Positions 26,871 to 36,366 of a DNA stretch of 64,000 nucleotides are shown piece after piece. Position numbers and translations under genes: made by a program. Under the pieces are notes generated by a model that worked only from the letters and a program-made list of their open reading frames with translations, ran no database searches and was not told where the DNA came from. Source of the stretch: Vagococcus acidifermentans (lineage in GTDB: Bacteria; Bacillota; Bacilli; Lactobacillales; Vagococcaceae); NCBI RefSeq assembly GCF_003987655.1, contig NZ_NGKC01000013.1:1-64000 (forward strand). Reading direction: 5' to 3'. The number at the start of each line of letters is the position of its first letter. Positions within the stretch are counted from its first letter, which is position 1.

Positions 26871-27560
26871 TTATAGCCGATTTGTTTCCCGAAAACTGAC
26901 GTAGCTGTCATTGCCGATGACCAAATGGTCCAGCAGTTCAATCCCCATCAGTTCGCCGCATTCTTTGACTCGTCTGGTAAAGGCCTCATCTTGCTTGGAC
27001 GGGGCGCAGCTGCCGGTCGGATGATTGTGCGCCAGTATAATTTGTGCCGCAGAATAACGCACTGCCCCTCTGAATATTTCTCTCGGGTGGGCGATTGACT
27101 GGTTGACTGACCCGATAAACAAAATTTCTTTTTTAATCAGTTCGTTTTTAGTATTCAAGTAAAGAACGACCAAATGTTCCTGATGGTAATCTTTCATTTC
27201 TTCAATCAGCTGCCTGCCGAGTTCATGACTGGAGGTGATTTTACCGAGTTTCAACTGGTTGCTGTTGGCGATGCGTTTGCCAAGTTCAATCATCGCCTTG
27301 ATTTCGATAGACTTCACCGCACCTACCCCGTTGATGGTCCGAAGCTCCTCCAATGACGCTTTTTTCAGCTCATACAAACTGTTGAAATGATTGAGGATGT
27401 ACAGCGACTGTGTCATGACGTCCATTTCACGGGAGCCGGTCCGCAAAATAATCGCCAGCAACTCCTGATGGGACAAAGCTTCTGCGCCGTATTTTTCCAG
27501 ACGCTCGCGCGGGCGCACCTCTTCAGGTACGCTGGACATAAAATTGGATAATTTTCCCAT
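26871..27560 (-). CDS. radC: RadC/JAB-domain protein
   Basis: A 229-residue protein: an N-terminal helix-hairpin-helix region (ELRTINGVGAVKSIEIKA, about 80-97) and a C-terminal JAB/MPN metal-binding fold with AQIILAHNHPTGSCAPSKQD, whose H-x-H...S...D are the zinc ligands. Named for a repair phenotype that has not been upheld; the role is unclear. The ATG at 27560 directly follows the T run of a hairpin whose 3' arm contains the presumed RBS (AAAGGGGAAG). Confidence 0.92.
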   Translation of the reverse strand: MGKLSNFMSSVPEEVRPRERLEKYGAEALSHQELLAIILRTGSREMDVMTQSLYILNHFNSLYELKKASLEELRTINGVGAVKSIEIKAMIELGKRIANSNQLKLGKITSSHELGRQLIEEMKDYHQEHLVVLYLNTKNELIKKEILFIGSVNQSIAHPREIFRGAVRYSAAQIILAHNHPTGSCAPSKQDEAFTRRVKECGELMGIELLDHLVIGNDSYVSFRETNRL

Positions 27561-27566
27561 AAAAAA

Positions 27567-27601
27567 CTTCCCCTTTCGTACTTAACATACGAAAAGGGAA
27601 G
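27567..27601 (-). terminator. Hairpin between the HAD gene and radC
   Basis: CTTCCCCTTTCGTA (27567-27580) pairs with TACGAAAAGGGAAG (27588-27601) with a single mismatch. On the minus strand it is followed by TTTTTT and at once by the radC ATG. It can act as a terminator for the HAD gene or as a hairpin that hides the radC ribosome-binding site. Confidence 0.75.
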
Positions 27602-27606
27602 CTGTT

Positions 27607-28272
27607 TTATCTTTGCTTGATAAAATGAAGCACGTCTGCCAAAGAATCTACGATACAAAGGGTTTTTTCCCGCGCTTCTTCATCCGGCGGCAGCATGTCC
27701 GGAACCATGACGACAGGCACTTTGGCAGCATGAGCTGCCCGAATCCCGTTAATCGAATCTTCCAGCATCAGCGTTTCAACATTCGGTGTCTCCAGCAGTT
27801 CAACTGCCTTGTGGACTATTTCGGGATCGGGTTTGGCATTTTTTACATCATCCGCAGAAACAATCCCTTTGAAATAGTTTTGGATGTTGCTTTTTTCAAG
27901 CAGCACTTCAATATAATGTTTCATGTTGCTTGACGCAATGACCGCCGGGATACGTACCTCCTGCAAATATTCCAGCAGCGGCACAACGTACGGCTTGACC
28001 GGTGCACCATTTGTCCGAAACTCGTGCATCGTCGCCTGACGTGTTTCCTCAAAAAACGACTTGATTACTTCCGCGCGGTGTTCTGAAAAGTCATGCAAAT
28101 ATTTTTGAAACACTTCCTCATCCGACAAACCGACTTCGGTCAGATAGTACGCGTCATCATAACCTGTCAGTCCAAATTCCTTTGCCAGACGGATGTTCAC
28201 TTCTGAATAAACCTTTTCCGTATCAAACAGCAAACCGTCCATGTCGAAAATAATCCCTTTAATTGACTGCAA
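27607..28272 (-). CDS. HAD-superfamily phosphatase, beta-phosphoglucomutase-like
   Basis: A 221-residue HAD hydrolase. Motif I is FDMDGLLFDTE (two catalytic Asp), motif II VIASSN, and motif III/IV KPDPEIVHKA with MLEDSINGIRAA. A helical cap between residues 15 and 85 places it in the PgmB/phosphatase subclass; the substrate is unknown. The start is a TTG inside the folC 3' end (14-base overlap), with GGAGG eight bases upstream, so it is translationally coupled to folC. Confidence 0.88.
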   Translation of the reverse strand: MQSIKGIIFDMDGLLFDTEKVYSEVNIRLAKEFGLTGYDDAYYLTEVGLSDEEVFQKYLHDFSEHRAEVIKSFFEETRQATMHEFRTNGAPVKPYVVPLLEYLQEVRIPAVIASSNMKHYIEVLLEKSNIQNYFKGIVSADDVKNAKPDPEIVHKAVELLETPNVETLMLEDSINGIRAAHAAKVPVVMVPDMLPPDEEAREKTLCIVDSLADVLHFIKQR

Positions 28273-29563
28273 TCATTTCTCCTCCTGTTAAATAATGTCT
28301 GACCTGAGAGATAAAGTACAATGACCCGGTAACCAGCAGCATGTCGTCTTGAGACAGCTCCGGCAGAATTGCTGCCGCTGCCTGCTGCCAGCTGTCATAC
28401 ACCGGATAGGGCATTCCCTCATAGTCTTGAGCTTGCCGCGCTTTCGGATAATCAAAAGCCGACAAGTAAAGATGAACATTAGGCAGACGCGACAACCGGG
28501 CCAACATATGCCCGACATCTTTTGTCAGCAGTGCGCCAAAAATCACATAAATATCCTTATCGCCAAACTCGCTCCGTAAGTTATCGACCAGCCGTTCCAC
28601 TGCCGGTTCATTGTGTGCGCCGTCGAGCACGATCAGCGGTTCCTCGGAAAGTCTTTCCATCCGTCCCGGCCATAGAGCCCGGCGCAGCCCGCCAGCAATA
28701 TCTTTCCGCGACACACTGTAAGAAAGCAGTTCTGACAGCAGCAGGTAGGTTTCTATCGCTGTCGCCGCGTTTTCTGTCTGATGCCGGCCGATCATCGCTG
28801 TTTCCAGATTGGTCAAGCGGTACTCCCGATTATGAAAGTCGAACACCTCGCCCCAACGGCTTGCGGGATGTTTGTACTGCGCTGTGTAATCCTGAAACAT
28901 GCCGTAAAAAGAACTGTTTTGTTTTTGAGCAGCATCTTTAATGACACGAAGCGCCTCTTCCTGGATATTGCCGGTGACAACAGGAACGCCCGGTTTGATG
29001 ATGCCGGCTTTTTGTTCGGCTATCAGTTCAATGGTATCCCCTAAAATATCCATGTGGTCCATGCCGATGGTAGTAATCACGGAAACCAGCGGCGTGATAA
29101 CATTTGTGCAGTCGTAAGTGCCGCCCAGCCCCACTTCGATGATGGCAATATCCACTTCCTCTGCCAAAAAATAGCAGAAGCTCATCGCCGTGATGATTTC
29201 AAACTCGGTCGTATGTTTCAGCGCATCATCCTGATCCATCTCTTCCACCAGCGGTTTGATGTAAGCAACCAGATCAATCAAATCTTCATCAGGAATCGGC
29301 CGGCCGTTGATCGCCATCCGTTCATTGAAGCATTCGATATACGGCGATGTGAAGGTGCCGACCCGCAGGCCCTGCTCTTCCAGCAGACATCTTAAAAATG
29401 TCACTGTCGAGCCTTTGCCGTTCGTTCCGCCCACATGGACCGTCCGGATACTGTTTTCCGGATGGTCCAGGCGGTCCAAAAGTGCATTTATTCGCGTCAG
29501 CCCAGGGCGGGAACCAAATTTCAATCTTCCGTGAATCCAAGCCAATGCTTCTTCATATGTCAC
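28259..29563 (-). CDS. folC: Bifunctional folylpolyglutamate/dihydrofolate synthase
   Basis: A 434-residue Mur-ligase-like enzyme that adds glutamate to folates, with ATP. P-loop GGTNGKGSTVTFLR (about 44-57), EFEIITAMSF, EVGLGGTYDCTNVI, the ligand site IGMDHMDILG, and C-terminal VLDGAHNEPA. Starts with GTG after AGGGG. It follows valS by 17 bases, a conserved valS-folC order in Firmicutes. Confidence 0.95.
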   Translation of the reverse strand: MTYEEALAWIHGRLKFGSRPGLTRINALLDRLDHPENSIRTVHVGGTNGKGSTVTFLRCLLEEQGLRVGTFTSPYIECFNERMAINGRPIPDEDLIDLVAYIKPLVEEMDQDDALKHTTEFEIITAMSFCYFLAEEVDIAIIEVGLGGTYDCTNVITPLVSVITTIGMDHMDILGDTIELIAEQKAGIIKPGVPVVTGNIQEEALRVIKDAAQKQNSSFYGMFQDYTAQYKHPASRWGEVFDFHNREYRLTNLETAMIGRHQTENAATAIETYLLLSELLSYSVSRKDIAGGLRRALWPGRMERLSEEPLIVLDGAHNEPAVERLVDNLRSEFGDKDIYVIFGALLTKDVGHMLARLSRLPNVHLYLSAFDYPKARQAQDYEGMPYPVYDSWQQAAAAILPELSQDDMLLVTGSLYFISQVRHYLTGGEMIAVN

Positions 29564-29580
29564 ACGATTATCCCCTTCGC

Positions 29581-32223
29581 TTACATTTTTCTTAACTGCT
29601 GCAGGCGCTCTTGTACAGCTGCCTGTTTTTCAAGATAGTCCTGCTCTTTGGCGCGTTCGGCAGCCACAACCTGTTCAGGTGCATTGGCGACAAATTTTTG
29701 ATTCGCCAGCTTGCCTTGCACGCGCTTGACTTCCCCGTTCCACTTAGCCAGCTCTTTTTCTAGGCGGCTGATTTCTTCCTCGAGGTTAATCAAGCCTTCC
29801 AGCGGCAGGAAGATTTCACCGCCTTTAATGACTGCGCTCATCGCTGTTTCCGGTGCATCCAGTTCATGGTCGATGACAACTTTTTCAGGATTGCAGAAAC
29901 GGTTGATGTACGTTACGTTTTCGGTCAGGAACGATTTGACCGTGTCATTGCTGGTTTTTATCAGCAGCGTAATCGGTTTGGAAAGCGGCGTATTGACTTC
30001 CGCACGGATGTTGCGCACCGCACGAATCAAATCTTTCAGCGTTTCCATGCCTTCAGCCGCTTTTTGGTTAGTGAGCGACTCATCTGCAACCGGGTAAGAT
30101 GCGGTCATGATAGAGGCCCCTTCATGCGGCAGTTTTTGCCAGATTTCCTCAGTGACAAACGGCATGATCGGGTGCAGCAGACGCAAAATCTGATCCAATG
30201 TATACACAAGAATGCTTTTCGTCAGTTGTTTTTGCGTATCATCTTCACCGTACAGCACTTCCTTGCTCATTTCAATGTACCAATCACAGAAATCATCCCA
30301 TATAAAATTATACAGAACTCTGCCCACTTCGCCAAATTCAAAGCGTTCTGACAAATGTGTGACCGCTTGGATGGTATCATTCAGCCGCGTCAAAATCCAC
30401 TGGTCGGCCACGTTGCGGTCACCGGTAAGGTCAATGTCTGACACTGTCATGTCTGCGGCATTCATCAGCACAAAACGGCTGGCATTCCAAATTTTATTAA
30501 TAAAATTCCAAGCGGCTTCCATCTTCTCATGGCTGAATCGCATGTCCTGACCGGGCGACGACCCATTGGAAAGAAACCAGCGCAGAGCGTCTGCGCCATA
30601 CTGGTCGATAACGTCCATCGGGTCCACACCATTGCCCAGCGACTTGCTCATTTTACGGCCGTCTTCTGCCCGAATCAGCCCGTGTATCAAAACCCGCTCA
30701 AATGGCCGCTGGTCGGTAAACTCAAGACTTTGGAAAATCATCCGGCTCACCCAGAAGAAAATAATGTCATAGCCTGTCACCAGTGTGTTGGTCGGGAAGT
30801 AGCGCTGATAATCAGCCGCCTGCTCGTCCGGCCAGCCCATCGTCGAAAATGGCCAGAGTGCTGAACTGAACCATGTATCAAGCACGTCTTCATCCTGTAC
30901 CCAATTTTCGATATCATGCGGCGCTTCTTCGCCCACGTATAATTCGCCGGTGTCTTTATGATACCAAGCCGGAATTTGATGCCCCCACCACAGCTGGCGT
31001 GAAATCACCCAGTCATGGACGTTTTCCATCCATTGGGTGAATGTCTGGCTGAAACGCGGCGGATAAAAAGACACTGCATTGTCTGTGTGCTGATTAGCAA
31101 CCGCTTTTTCGGCCAGCGGCTTCATTTTGACAAACCACTGCGTTGACAACCGCGGCTCGACAATCACACCTGTCCGTTCAGAGTGGCCGACGCTGTGAAT
31201 CATTTTTTCGATATTCAGCAGCAGTCCCTGTGCGTCCAAATCTTTCACAATTTGCTTGCGGGCTTCAAAACGAGTCATGCCGGCATACGCGCCTGCCTGC
31301 TCATTCATGCTGGCATCATCGTTCATGACGTTCACGCGCGGCAAGTCGTGGCGGTTACCCACTTCAAAGTCATTCGGGTCATGCGCCGGTGTGATTTTCA
31401 CCACGCCAGTCCCGAAATCCATGTCAACGTACTCGTCCGCAATAATCGGAATTTCCCTGTCCATCAGCGGCAGGATGACTGTTTTGCCAATCAGATGCTG
31501 ATAGCGTTCGTCTTCCGGATGGACGGCGACTGCTGTATCGCCGAGCATTGTTTCAGGACGGGTCGTAGCAATTTCGACATTGCCGGAGCCGTCCGCCAGC
31601 GGGTACGCGATATGGTAAAAGGCGCCTTCCACATCTTTATGAATCACTTCGATGTCCGACAAAGCGGTTTTAGCTTGCGGGTCCCAGTTGATAATATATT
31701 CGCCGCGGTAAATCAGGCCTTTTTTGTAGAGAGTGACAAACACTTTGCGGACAGCTGCCGACAGCCCGCTGTCAAGTGTGAAACGTTCCCGCGAATAATC
31801 CAGCGACAAGCCGAGCTTGGCCCACTGGTCGCGGATATGGCCGGCATATTCCTCTTTCCATTCCCATGTCTTTTCAAGAAATTTTTCTCTGCCCAAGTCA
31901 TAGCGCGACACCCCTTCTTCACGCAGACGTTCTTCCACTTTCGCCTGAGTCGCAATCCCGGCGTGGTCCATGCCCGGCAGCCACAACGTGTCGTAGCCTT
32001 GCATGCGCTTTTGACGGATGATGATGTCCTGCAGAGTCGTATCCCACGCATGCCCCAGATGGAGCTTGCCTGTAACGTTTGGCGGTGGGATAACAATCGA
32101 ATAAGGTGCCGCTGATTTGTCGCCGCTTGCTTTAAACAAGTCCTGCGAAAGCCACTGCTGATAGCGGCCTTTCTCCACATCAGCCGGCTGGTATTTAGTT
32201 GGTAAATTGGTTTCTTCGTTCAT
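29581..32223 (-). CDS. valS: Valyl-tRNA synthetase
   Basis: An 880-residue class I synthetase that charges tRNA-Val. HIGH-type motif [15 protein letters not shown] (about 47-61), the editing domain with [15 protein letters not shown], the WWGHQIPAW core and [12 protein letters not shown]. The C-terminal coiled coil (about 810-880) is the usual tRNA-binding arm. Expression is controlled by the T-box leader just upstream. RBS AGGAAGG. Confidence 0.97.
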   Translation of the reverse strand: MNEETNLPTKYQPADVEKGRYQQWLSQDLFKASGDKSAAPYSIVIPPPNVTGKLHLGHAWDTTLQDIIIRQKRMQGYDTLWLPGMDHAGIATQAKVEERLREEGVSRYDLGREKFLEKTWEWKEEYAGHIRDQWAKLGLSLDYSRERFTLDSGLSAAVRKVFVTLYKKGLIYRGEYIINWDPQAKTALSDIEVIHKDVEGAFYHIAYPLADGSGNVEIATTRPETMLGDTAVAVHPEDERYQHLIGKTVILPLMDREIPIIADEYVDMDFGTGVVKITPAHDPNDFEVGNRHDLPRVNVMNDDASMNEQAGAYAGMTRFEARKQIVKDLDAQGLLLNIEKMIHSVGHSERTGVIVEPRLSTQWFVKMKPLAEKAVANQHTDNAVSFYPPRFSQTFTQWMENVHDWVISRQLWWGHQIPAWYHKDTGELYVGEEAPHDIENWVQDEDVLDTWFSSALWPFSTMGWPDEQAADYQRYFPTNTLVTGYDIIFFWVSRMIFQSLEFTDQRPFERVLIHGLIRAEDGRKMSKSLGNGVDPMDVIDQYGADALRWFLSNGSSPGQDMRFSHEKMEAAWNFINKIWNASRFVLMNAADMTVSDIDLTGDRNVADQWILTRLNDTIQAVTHLSERFEFGEVGRVLYNFIWDDFCDWYIEMSKEVLYGEDDTQKQLTKSILVYTLDQILRLLHPIMPFVTEEIWQKLPHEGASIMTASYPVADESLTNQKAAEGMETLKDLIRAVRNIRAEVNTPLSKPITLLIKTSNDTVKSFLTENVTYINRFCNPEKVVIDHELDAPETAMSAVIKGGEIFLPLEGLINLEEEISRLEKELAKWNGEVKRVQGKLANQKFVANAPEQVVAAERAKEQDYLEKQAAVQERLQQLRKM

Positions 32224-32257
32224 ACATGCCTTCCTCTCTTCCTAAAACATAAAAAAA

Positions 32258-32490
32258 GTCCTAAAATATATTGCTATACTTTAGGACGAATCAACTTCGC
32301 GGTACCACCTAGATTATAGTACAGTCCACATAACGGCCGGTACTATCTCTTCATTTGTGAGTTAACGCTCACTAAACGGATAAACTATCTGCTCCTAAGC
32401 AACCTTCGCACCTTTCCAAATAAGAATCTTTCAGCAGTTGATTCTCTCTCTTTGAAATATCCGGGTGCTACTCCTCTTATTCAACGCATT
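32258..32490 (-). ncRNA. T-box leader of valS
   Basis: Minus-strand leader with the T-box core AGGTGGTACCGCG (32298-32310), which pairs with the free CCA end of uncharged tRNA. Next is the terminator GTCCTAAA...TTTAGGAC (32258-32287) with seven Ts. Stem I lies around 32380-32480 and contains an AGAGAGA-type loop. Uncharged tRNA-Val should favour the antiterminator and raise valS transcription. The specifier codon cannot be placed with certainty, though GTT in the loop near GAAGGTTGC is a candidate. Confidence 0.92.
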
Positions 32491-32496
32491 TGGTTC

Positions 32497-32526
32497 ATTC
32501 TACAATGAAATGCCCCGTCAAGTCAA
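32497..32526 (-). promoter_or_regulatory. Promoter of valS
   Basis: TTGACT (32521-32526) and TAGAAT (32497-32502) on the minus strand, 18 bases apart, directly after the tpx stop and ahead of the T-box leader. Confidence 0.75.
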
Positions 32527-32534
32527 TCCTAACC

Positions 32535-33026
32535 TTATACTAAAGCTTTAGCCGCTGCCAGTGCTTTTTGATAATCAGGTTCCGTCGCTATTTCCGGTAC
32601 AATCTCTTCATGGACGATCGTGCCTTGCGTATCCAGCACGAAAATAGCCCGCGCCAAATGACCGATTTCCGGAATATAGAGCCCGTAGTTTTTGGCAAAC
32701 TCCAAATCCGTATCGCGCAGCATCGTCATATCCACGCCTTCTGCTGCACACCAGTTCGCTTGCTGTTCTTTAGTATTATTTGAAATGGTGACAAAGTGAA
32801 CATCGTTATTGGTTGCAGCTTCCTGATTGAACCGTTTGGTTTGCAGTTGGCAAACGCTGGTATCAATGTCAGGAACCACACTGATAATGGCCGGTTTGTC
32901 CAGCAGTGCAGTCAATTCAACCAGCTGGTCGTTTAAATCCGGCAATGAAAAATCCGGTGCTTTTTCATTTATTTGGGGCTGGACCCCTTCTAATTCAACC
33001 GTTTTGCCTTTTAATGTTACGTTCAT
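32535..33026 (-). CDS. tpx: Thiol peroxidase (atypical 2-Cys peroxiredoxin)
   Basis: A 163-residue Tpx. The peroxidatic Cys59 lies in DTSVCQLQT and the resolving Cys93 in WCAAEGV, with the conserved Arg in LARAIFVLD. It reduces hydrogen peroxide and lipid peroxides with thioredoxin. The upstream in-frame codons (33027-33116) overlap rex and lack an RBS, so the ATG at 33026 after AAAAGGGAG is chosen. It follows rex by 73 bases, placing redox sensing and peroxide defence together. Confidence 0.94.
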   Translation of the reverse strand: MNVTLKGKTVELEGVQPQINEKAPDFSLPDLNDQLVELTALLDKPAIISVVPDIDTSVCQLQTKRFNQEAATNNDVHFVTISNNTKEQQANWCAAEGVDMTMLRDTDLEFAKNYGLYIPEIGHLARAIFVLDTQGTIVHEEIVPEIATEPDYQKALAAAKALV

Positions 33027-33099
33027 TTGCGACACTCCCTTTTCATATATTGTTAAGACAAGTATACGCAAAATAAAATTAAAAAACAAAGAAGTTGCT

Positions 33100-33753
33100 T
33101 TAACGCAAGGTTTCAATCATGTTGTGATTTTCATCAAAGTAAATCAGAGTCTGCAATTCGGTCGTCAGATCAATGTATTGCACTTGCACGCTTTTCGGAA
33201 TTTTTAACCGTCTTGGCGCAAAGTTCAATATCGCTGTCACGCCTGCTTTCACAAGAATATCAGCGACCGGTTGTGCCCGTTCGCTCGGAACAGTCATAAT
33301 CGCCGTTGTTATTTGTTCTTTCTTTATTGTCTGTTCCAGCTCGGAAATGTCCTGAACTTTGCATTCATTCACTTTTGTGCCGATGACTTCCGGATCGACA
33401 TCGAAAGCTGCCACAATGTTCAAATTTTTATTTTTTCTGAAATTATTGTTAATCAGCGCTTTTCCTAGATTCCCCACGCCAACCAAAGCAATCCTTTTTT
33501 CAATTTCCGTGTTGAGAATAGAGCTGAAGACTTCTATCAAATACGACACATCATATCCGTAGCCGCTTCTTCCCAATTCACCAAAATTAGAAAAATCACG
33601 CCGGATGGTTGCCGACGGAATCTGAATCATCTGACTGAAATCTTTTGATTTGATGCGGTTCACACCGCTTTTTTCCAAAGACTTCAGATAGCGGTAATAA
33701 AGCGGGATCCGTTTTGCTGTAGCCTTTGGTATAGTTCTGCTTTTCTTTTCCAC
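33100..33753 (-). CDS. rex: Redox-sensing transcriptional repressor Rex
   Basis: A 217-residue repressor. The N-terminal winged HTH (about 15-60) has IPSATIRRDFSNFGELGRSGYGY. The Rossmann domain begins IALVGVGNLGKALI and binds NADH or NAD, and the C-terminal helix (IYFDENHNMIETL) swaps between monomers. High NADH releases Rex from DNA and opens fermentative and hydrogenase genes. The start is a GTG seven bases after GGGAGGAGG; the TTG further up is inside the RBS. Confidence 0.95.
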   Translation of the reverse strand: MEKKSRTIPKATAKRIPLYYRYLKSLEKSGVNRIKSKDFSQMIQIPSATIRRDFSNFGELGRSGYGYDVSYLIEVFSSILNTEIEKRIALVGVGNLGKALINNNFRKNKNLNIVAAFDVDPEVIGTKVNECKVQDISELEQTIKKEQITTAIMTVPSERAQPVADILVKAGVTAILNFAPRRLKIPKSVQVQYIDLTTELQTLIYFDENHNMIETLR

Positions 33754-33779
33754 GTAATCGCCTCCTCCCAAACATATCT

Positions 33780-33800
33780 TGTTATTATTTTCACATTATA
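33780..33800 (-). promoter_or_regulatory. rex promoter region with a Rex-box-like site
   Basis: TATAAT lies at 33795-33800 on the minus strand and is followed at once by TGTGA-AAATAA-TAACA (33780-33795), which differs from the Rex consensus TGTGA-N6-TCACA by one base. Autoregulation by Rex is plausible. Confidence 0.45.
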
Positions 33801-33853
33801 GTGTAACATGCAATTGTCTTTTTTTCAATATCTTTGTGAAAATTGCGGTGGAC

Positions 33854-33886
33854 AAAAAAACTAGCTCACCTTGACGTGAACTAGTT
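33854..33886 (-). terminator. Terminator of the thiI operon
   Basis: AACTAGCTCAC (33859-33869) pairs with GTGAACTAGTT (33876-33886) with one mismatch; on the minus strand seven Ts follow. Confidence 0.85.
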
Positions 33887-33891
33887 TAATG

Positions 33892-35109
33892 CTAAAACAA
33901 CTCATCCATTTGCGTGTCGCTTTTGTAAAGAAACTGATCAGAGTTTTTGATTGCCTCAACTCGAATCCCTGCCAGACAGCGGTCAATCAATCCTTCCACA
34001 TCAAGCGACTGCTCGTAATGTTCAACCCGCTCGAGCTTGGGTTTGGTTTTGGGCTGAGGCGGGGCAAAGATAGTGCAACAGTCTTCAAACGGCTGGACCG
34101 CCAAGTCGAAGGTATCGATCGCTTCGGCTATCTCGATGATTTCATTTTTATCCATCGTGATGACTGGCCGGATGACCGGTGTCGCCGTCACACTGTTAAT
34201 CGCCAGCATGCTGTGCATCGTCTGGGAAGCCACCTGTCCGAGCGATTCGCCGGTAATGATGGCCAAGCCGTTGCGCTTCTGGCGGATGCGGTCAGTGAGC
34301 CGCAGCATGAAACGGCGGGTGACGGTCATCAAATAACCCGACGGGACGTGTTTCTTGATTTGTTCCTGAATTTCCGTGAAAGGCACTTCAATGAATTGAA
34401 TGCTGCCGCCGTAAGCTGTCAGCTTCACTGCCAGTTCTTTTGCTTTGTTCAGCGCATTTTCACTCGTGTATGGCGGGCTGTGAAAATGGACTGCTTCAAT
34501 CGTGACGCCTCTCTTCATGGCAAGGTAGCCGGCTACCGGCGAATCAATGCCGCCTGACAGCATCAGCATCCCTTTCCCGCTTGAACCCACCGGCAAGCCG
34601 CCTGCGCCTAAAATTGTTTCACAAGACAAATAGGCTGCCTCGTTTCTAATCTCCACCTGCAGTGGAATATCCGGCTTGACCATCTGCACGGTAATATCCG
34701 GAAAAGCCGCAATCACAGCCGCCCCGACTTCCCGGTTCAGCTCATTGCTGTCAAGTGCGAATGATTTATCCGACCGTTTGCCGATGACTTTAAACGACAT
34801 GCCTGACTGATATACTGAGGCCACCATTTCAACTGCCGACTGGTAAATCACAGACAAGTCCTTGTCGATTTTCAGCACAGGTGAAAAACTTTGGATGCCG
34901 AAAATCGGCCGCAGCAGCGACATGACATGCGCACTGTCGGCCCCGTTCAGCACAAGGTGCATACGGTCATGGTCGCCGTAAATTTTGACACTCGGGTATT
35001 GGTGCAATGCGCTGCGCACATTTGCCACCAGCTGGTTGATAAACACACGGCGGTTTTTGCCTTTTGTGGACAATTCACCGTATCTTACCATAATTTCTGT
35101 ATACTTCAT
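33892..35109 (-). CDS. thiI: tRNA 4-thiouridine synthetase ThiI
   Basis: A 405-residue enzyme. The N-terminal ferredoxin-like and THUMP domains (about 1-165) bind tRNA. The PP-loop motif [13 protein letters not shown] (about 184-196) activates U8 with ATP. There is no C-terminal rhodanese domain, as in most Firmicutes, so sulfur comes from the adjacent cysteine desulfurase. RBS GGAGG. It lies 12 bases after its partner. Confidence 0.95.
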   Translation of the reverse strand: MKYTEIMVRYGELSTKGKNRRVFINQLVANVRSALHQYPSVKIYGDHDRMHLVLNGADSAHVMSLLRPIFGIQSFSPVLKIDKDLSVIYQSAVEMVASVYQSGMSFKVIGKRSDKSFALDSNELNREVGAAVIAAFPDITVQMVKPDIPLQVEIRNEAAYLSCETILGAGGLPVGSSGKGMLMLSGGIDSPVAGYLAMKRGVTIEAVHFHSPPYTSENALNKAKELAVKLTAYGGSIQFIEVPFTEIQEQIKKHVPSGYLMTVTRRFMLRLTDRIRQKRNGLAIITGESLGQVASQTMHSMLAINSVTATPVIRPVITMDKNEIIEIAEAIDTFDLAVQPFEDCCTIFAPPQPKTKPKLERVEHYEQSLDVEGLIDRCLAGIRVEAIKNSDQFLYKSDTQMDELF

Positions 35110-35121
35110 GGGTATCCTCCA

Positions 35122-36270
35122 CTAACTGTTGATTTGAGAAAATTGCTGATACAGCTGTTTGAAAACAATCATGAACTGCTCTGCTTCCATCAGCGTATTG
35201 GTTTCATCCAGACTGAGCCGGACACCGGTCGTCCGCTCCGACTCCGGCACACCCATTGCCAGAAGCGTACTGGATTTGACTTTCTTTTTGCTTGAGCAGG
35301 CACTGGTTGTCGACAAGTAAATTTCTTTTTGTTCAAACGCATGGACCAGCACTTCACCCCTGATGCCTTTCAGACCAAAACAAAGGATGTGCGGAGCACT
35401 CGTATCAGAATGCTCGGAAAAAATCCTGACTTTGTCAAAAGATGCCAGCGACGCCATCAAGTAATCTTTCACTGCTCTGATGTGTGCCGTTTTTTGTTCA
35501 CTGTCTGTCAACGCCAAGCGAAACGCTTTGGCCATACTGACAATGCCGGCAACATTTTCCGTACCGCTGCGCTGATTGTTTTCCTGACCGCCGCCTGCCA
35601 AAAGCGGAGCGATTTTACGGCCCTGACGCCAAAAAACAAAGCCGGTTCCTTTTGGCCCGTGAAACTTGTGCGCCGAAAAAGTTGCAAAATCGACTCTGTC
35701 TGTCAGCCAGTCAGTCACCGGCACTTTGCCGACAGCCTGTACGCTGTCCACATGAAAATGAATGTTGGGATAGGCTGCAAGGCATTCGCTGATTGCACGA
35801 ATCGGCTGGACCGAACCCACTTCATTATTGACCGCCATAACGGAAACTAAAATCGTTTCTTCGCGAATCAGCGGCTGCAAATCTTCCGGCTGAACATGAC
35901 CGGTGGCATCCACCGGCACACGTGTCACATCAAATCCTTGTTCTGCCAGTTGATTGACCGTTTCACTGACTGACGGGTGTTCAATGCTCGAGATGATAAT
36001 GTGATTGCCAAAGGGGCGCTTGGCTGCCGCTGTGCCTTTGATGACCCAGTTATTCCCCTCTGTAGCACCGCTGGTGAAAAAAATTTCCGAAGGTGCCACA
36101 TCCAGCAGTGCCGCCAGCTGTTCGCGTGATTTTTGCAGCAGCAGGCCGGCTTGTTCACCCAGCCGGTGCAGACTGGAAGGATTGCCGATAAAACGCTGGC
36201 TGGTTTTCATATAAGTATCCAGCACCTCCGGAAGAATTTGCGTTGTTGCACTGTTATCAAAATAAATCAC
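35122..36270 (-). CDS. Cysteine desulfurase, thiI partner (NifZ/IscS type)
   Basis: A 382-residue PLP enzyme that takes sulfur from cysteine. It begins IYFDNSATTQILPEV; the PLP Lys is in TFSAHKFHGPKGTG, and the persulfide Cys is in STTSACSSKKK near residue 325. The gene pair with thiI matches the dedicated desulfurase seen in Bacillus (NifZ). GTG at 36270 is better spaced from AAGGTGA than the GTG at 36279. Confidence 0.93.
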   Translation of the reverse strand: MIYFDNSATTQILPEVLDTYMKTSQRFIGNPSSLHRLGEQAGLLLQKSREQLAALLDVAPSEIFFTSGATEGNNWVIKGTAAAKRPFGNHIIISSIEHPSVSETVNQLAEQGFDVTRVPVDATGHVQPEDLQPLIREETILVSVMAVNNEVGSVQPIRAISECLAAYPNIHFHVDSVQAVGKVPVTDWLTDRVDFATFSAHKFHGPKGTGFVFWRQGRKIAPLLAGGGQENNQRSGTENVAGIVSMAKAFRLALTDSEQKTAHIRAVKDYLMASLASFDKVRIFSEHSDTSAPHILCFGLKGIRGEVLVHAFEQKEIYLSTTSACSSKKKVKSSTLLAMGVPESERTTGVRLSLDETNTLMEAEQFMIVFKQLYQQFSQINS

Positions 36271-36341
36271 ATTCGTCACCTTTTTCTATAAAATTCAGTA
36301 TTCATTATATACGCATTCAAGCGTAACAGCAAACAAAAGAA

Positions 36342-36366
36342 AAACAGCAGGAGAGCCTGCTGTTTA
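36342..36366 (-). terminator. Terminator of ezrA
   Basis: AAACAGCAGG (36342-36351) pairs with CCTGCTGTTT (36356-36365) with a four-base loop and a T run on the minus strand. The stem overlaps the ezrA stop codon. Confidence 0.88.

Noticed and set aside
26708-26899. A 63-codon plus-strand frame between csp and radC
   Set aside because: No RBS, asparagine-rich low-complexity composition, and it covers the csp promoter and the radC 3' end.
27572-27580. TACGAA-like sequence before radC as a competence (ComX) box
   Set aside because: It is part of the terminator-like hairpin and would put the start site almost on the ATG, leaving no room for the RBS.
31183-32115. A 310-codon open frame on the plus strand over valS
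   Set aside because: It lies wholly inside valS on the opposite strand, has no RBS and no recognisable domain, and reflects the codon pattern of the real gene.
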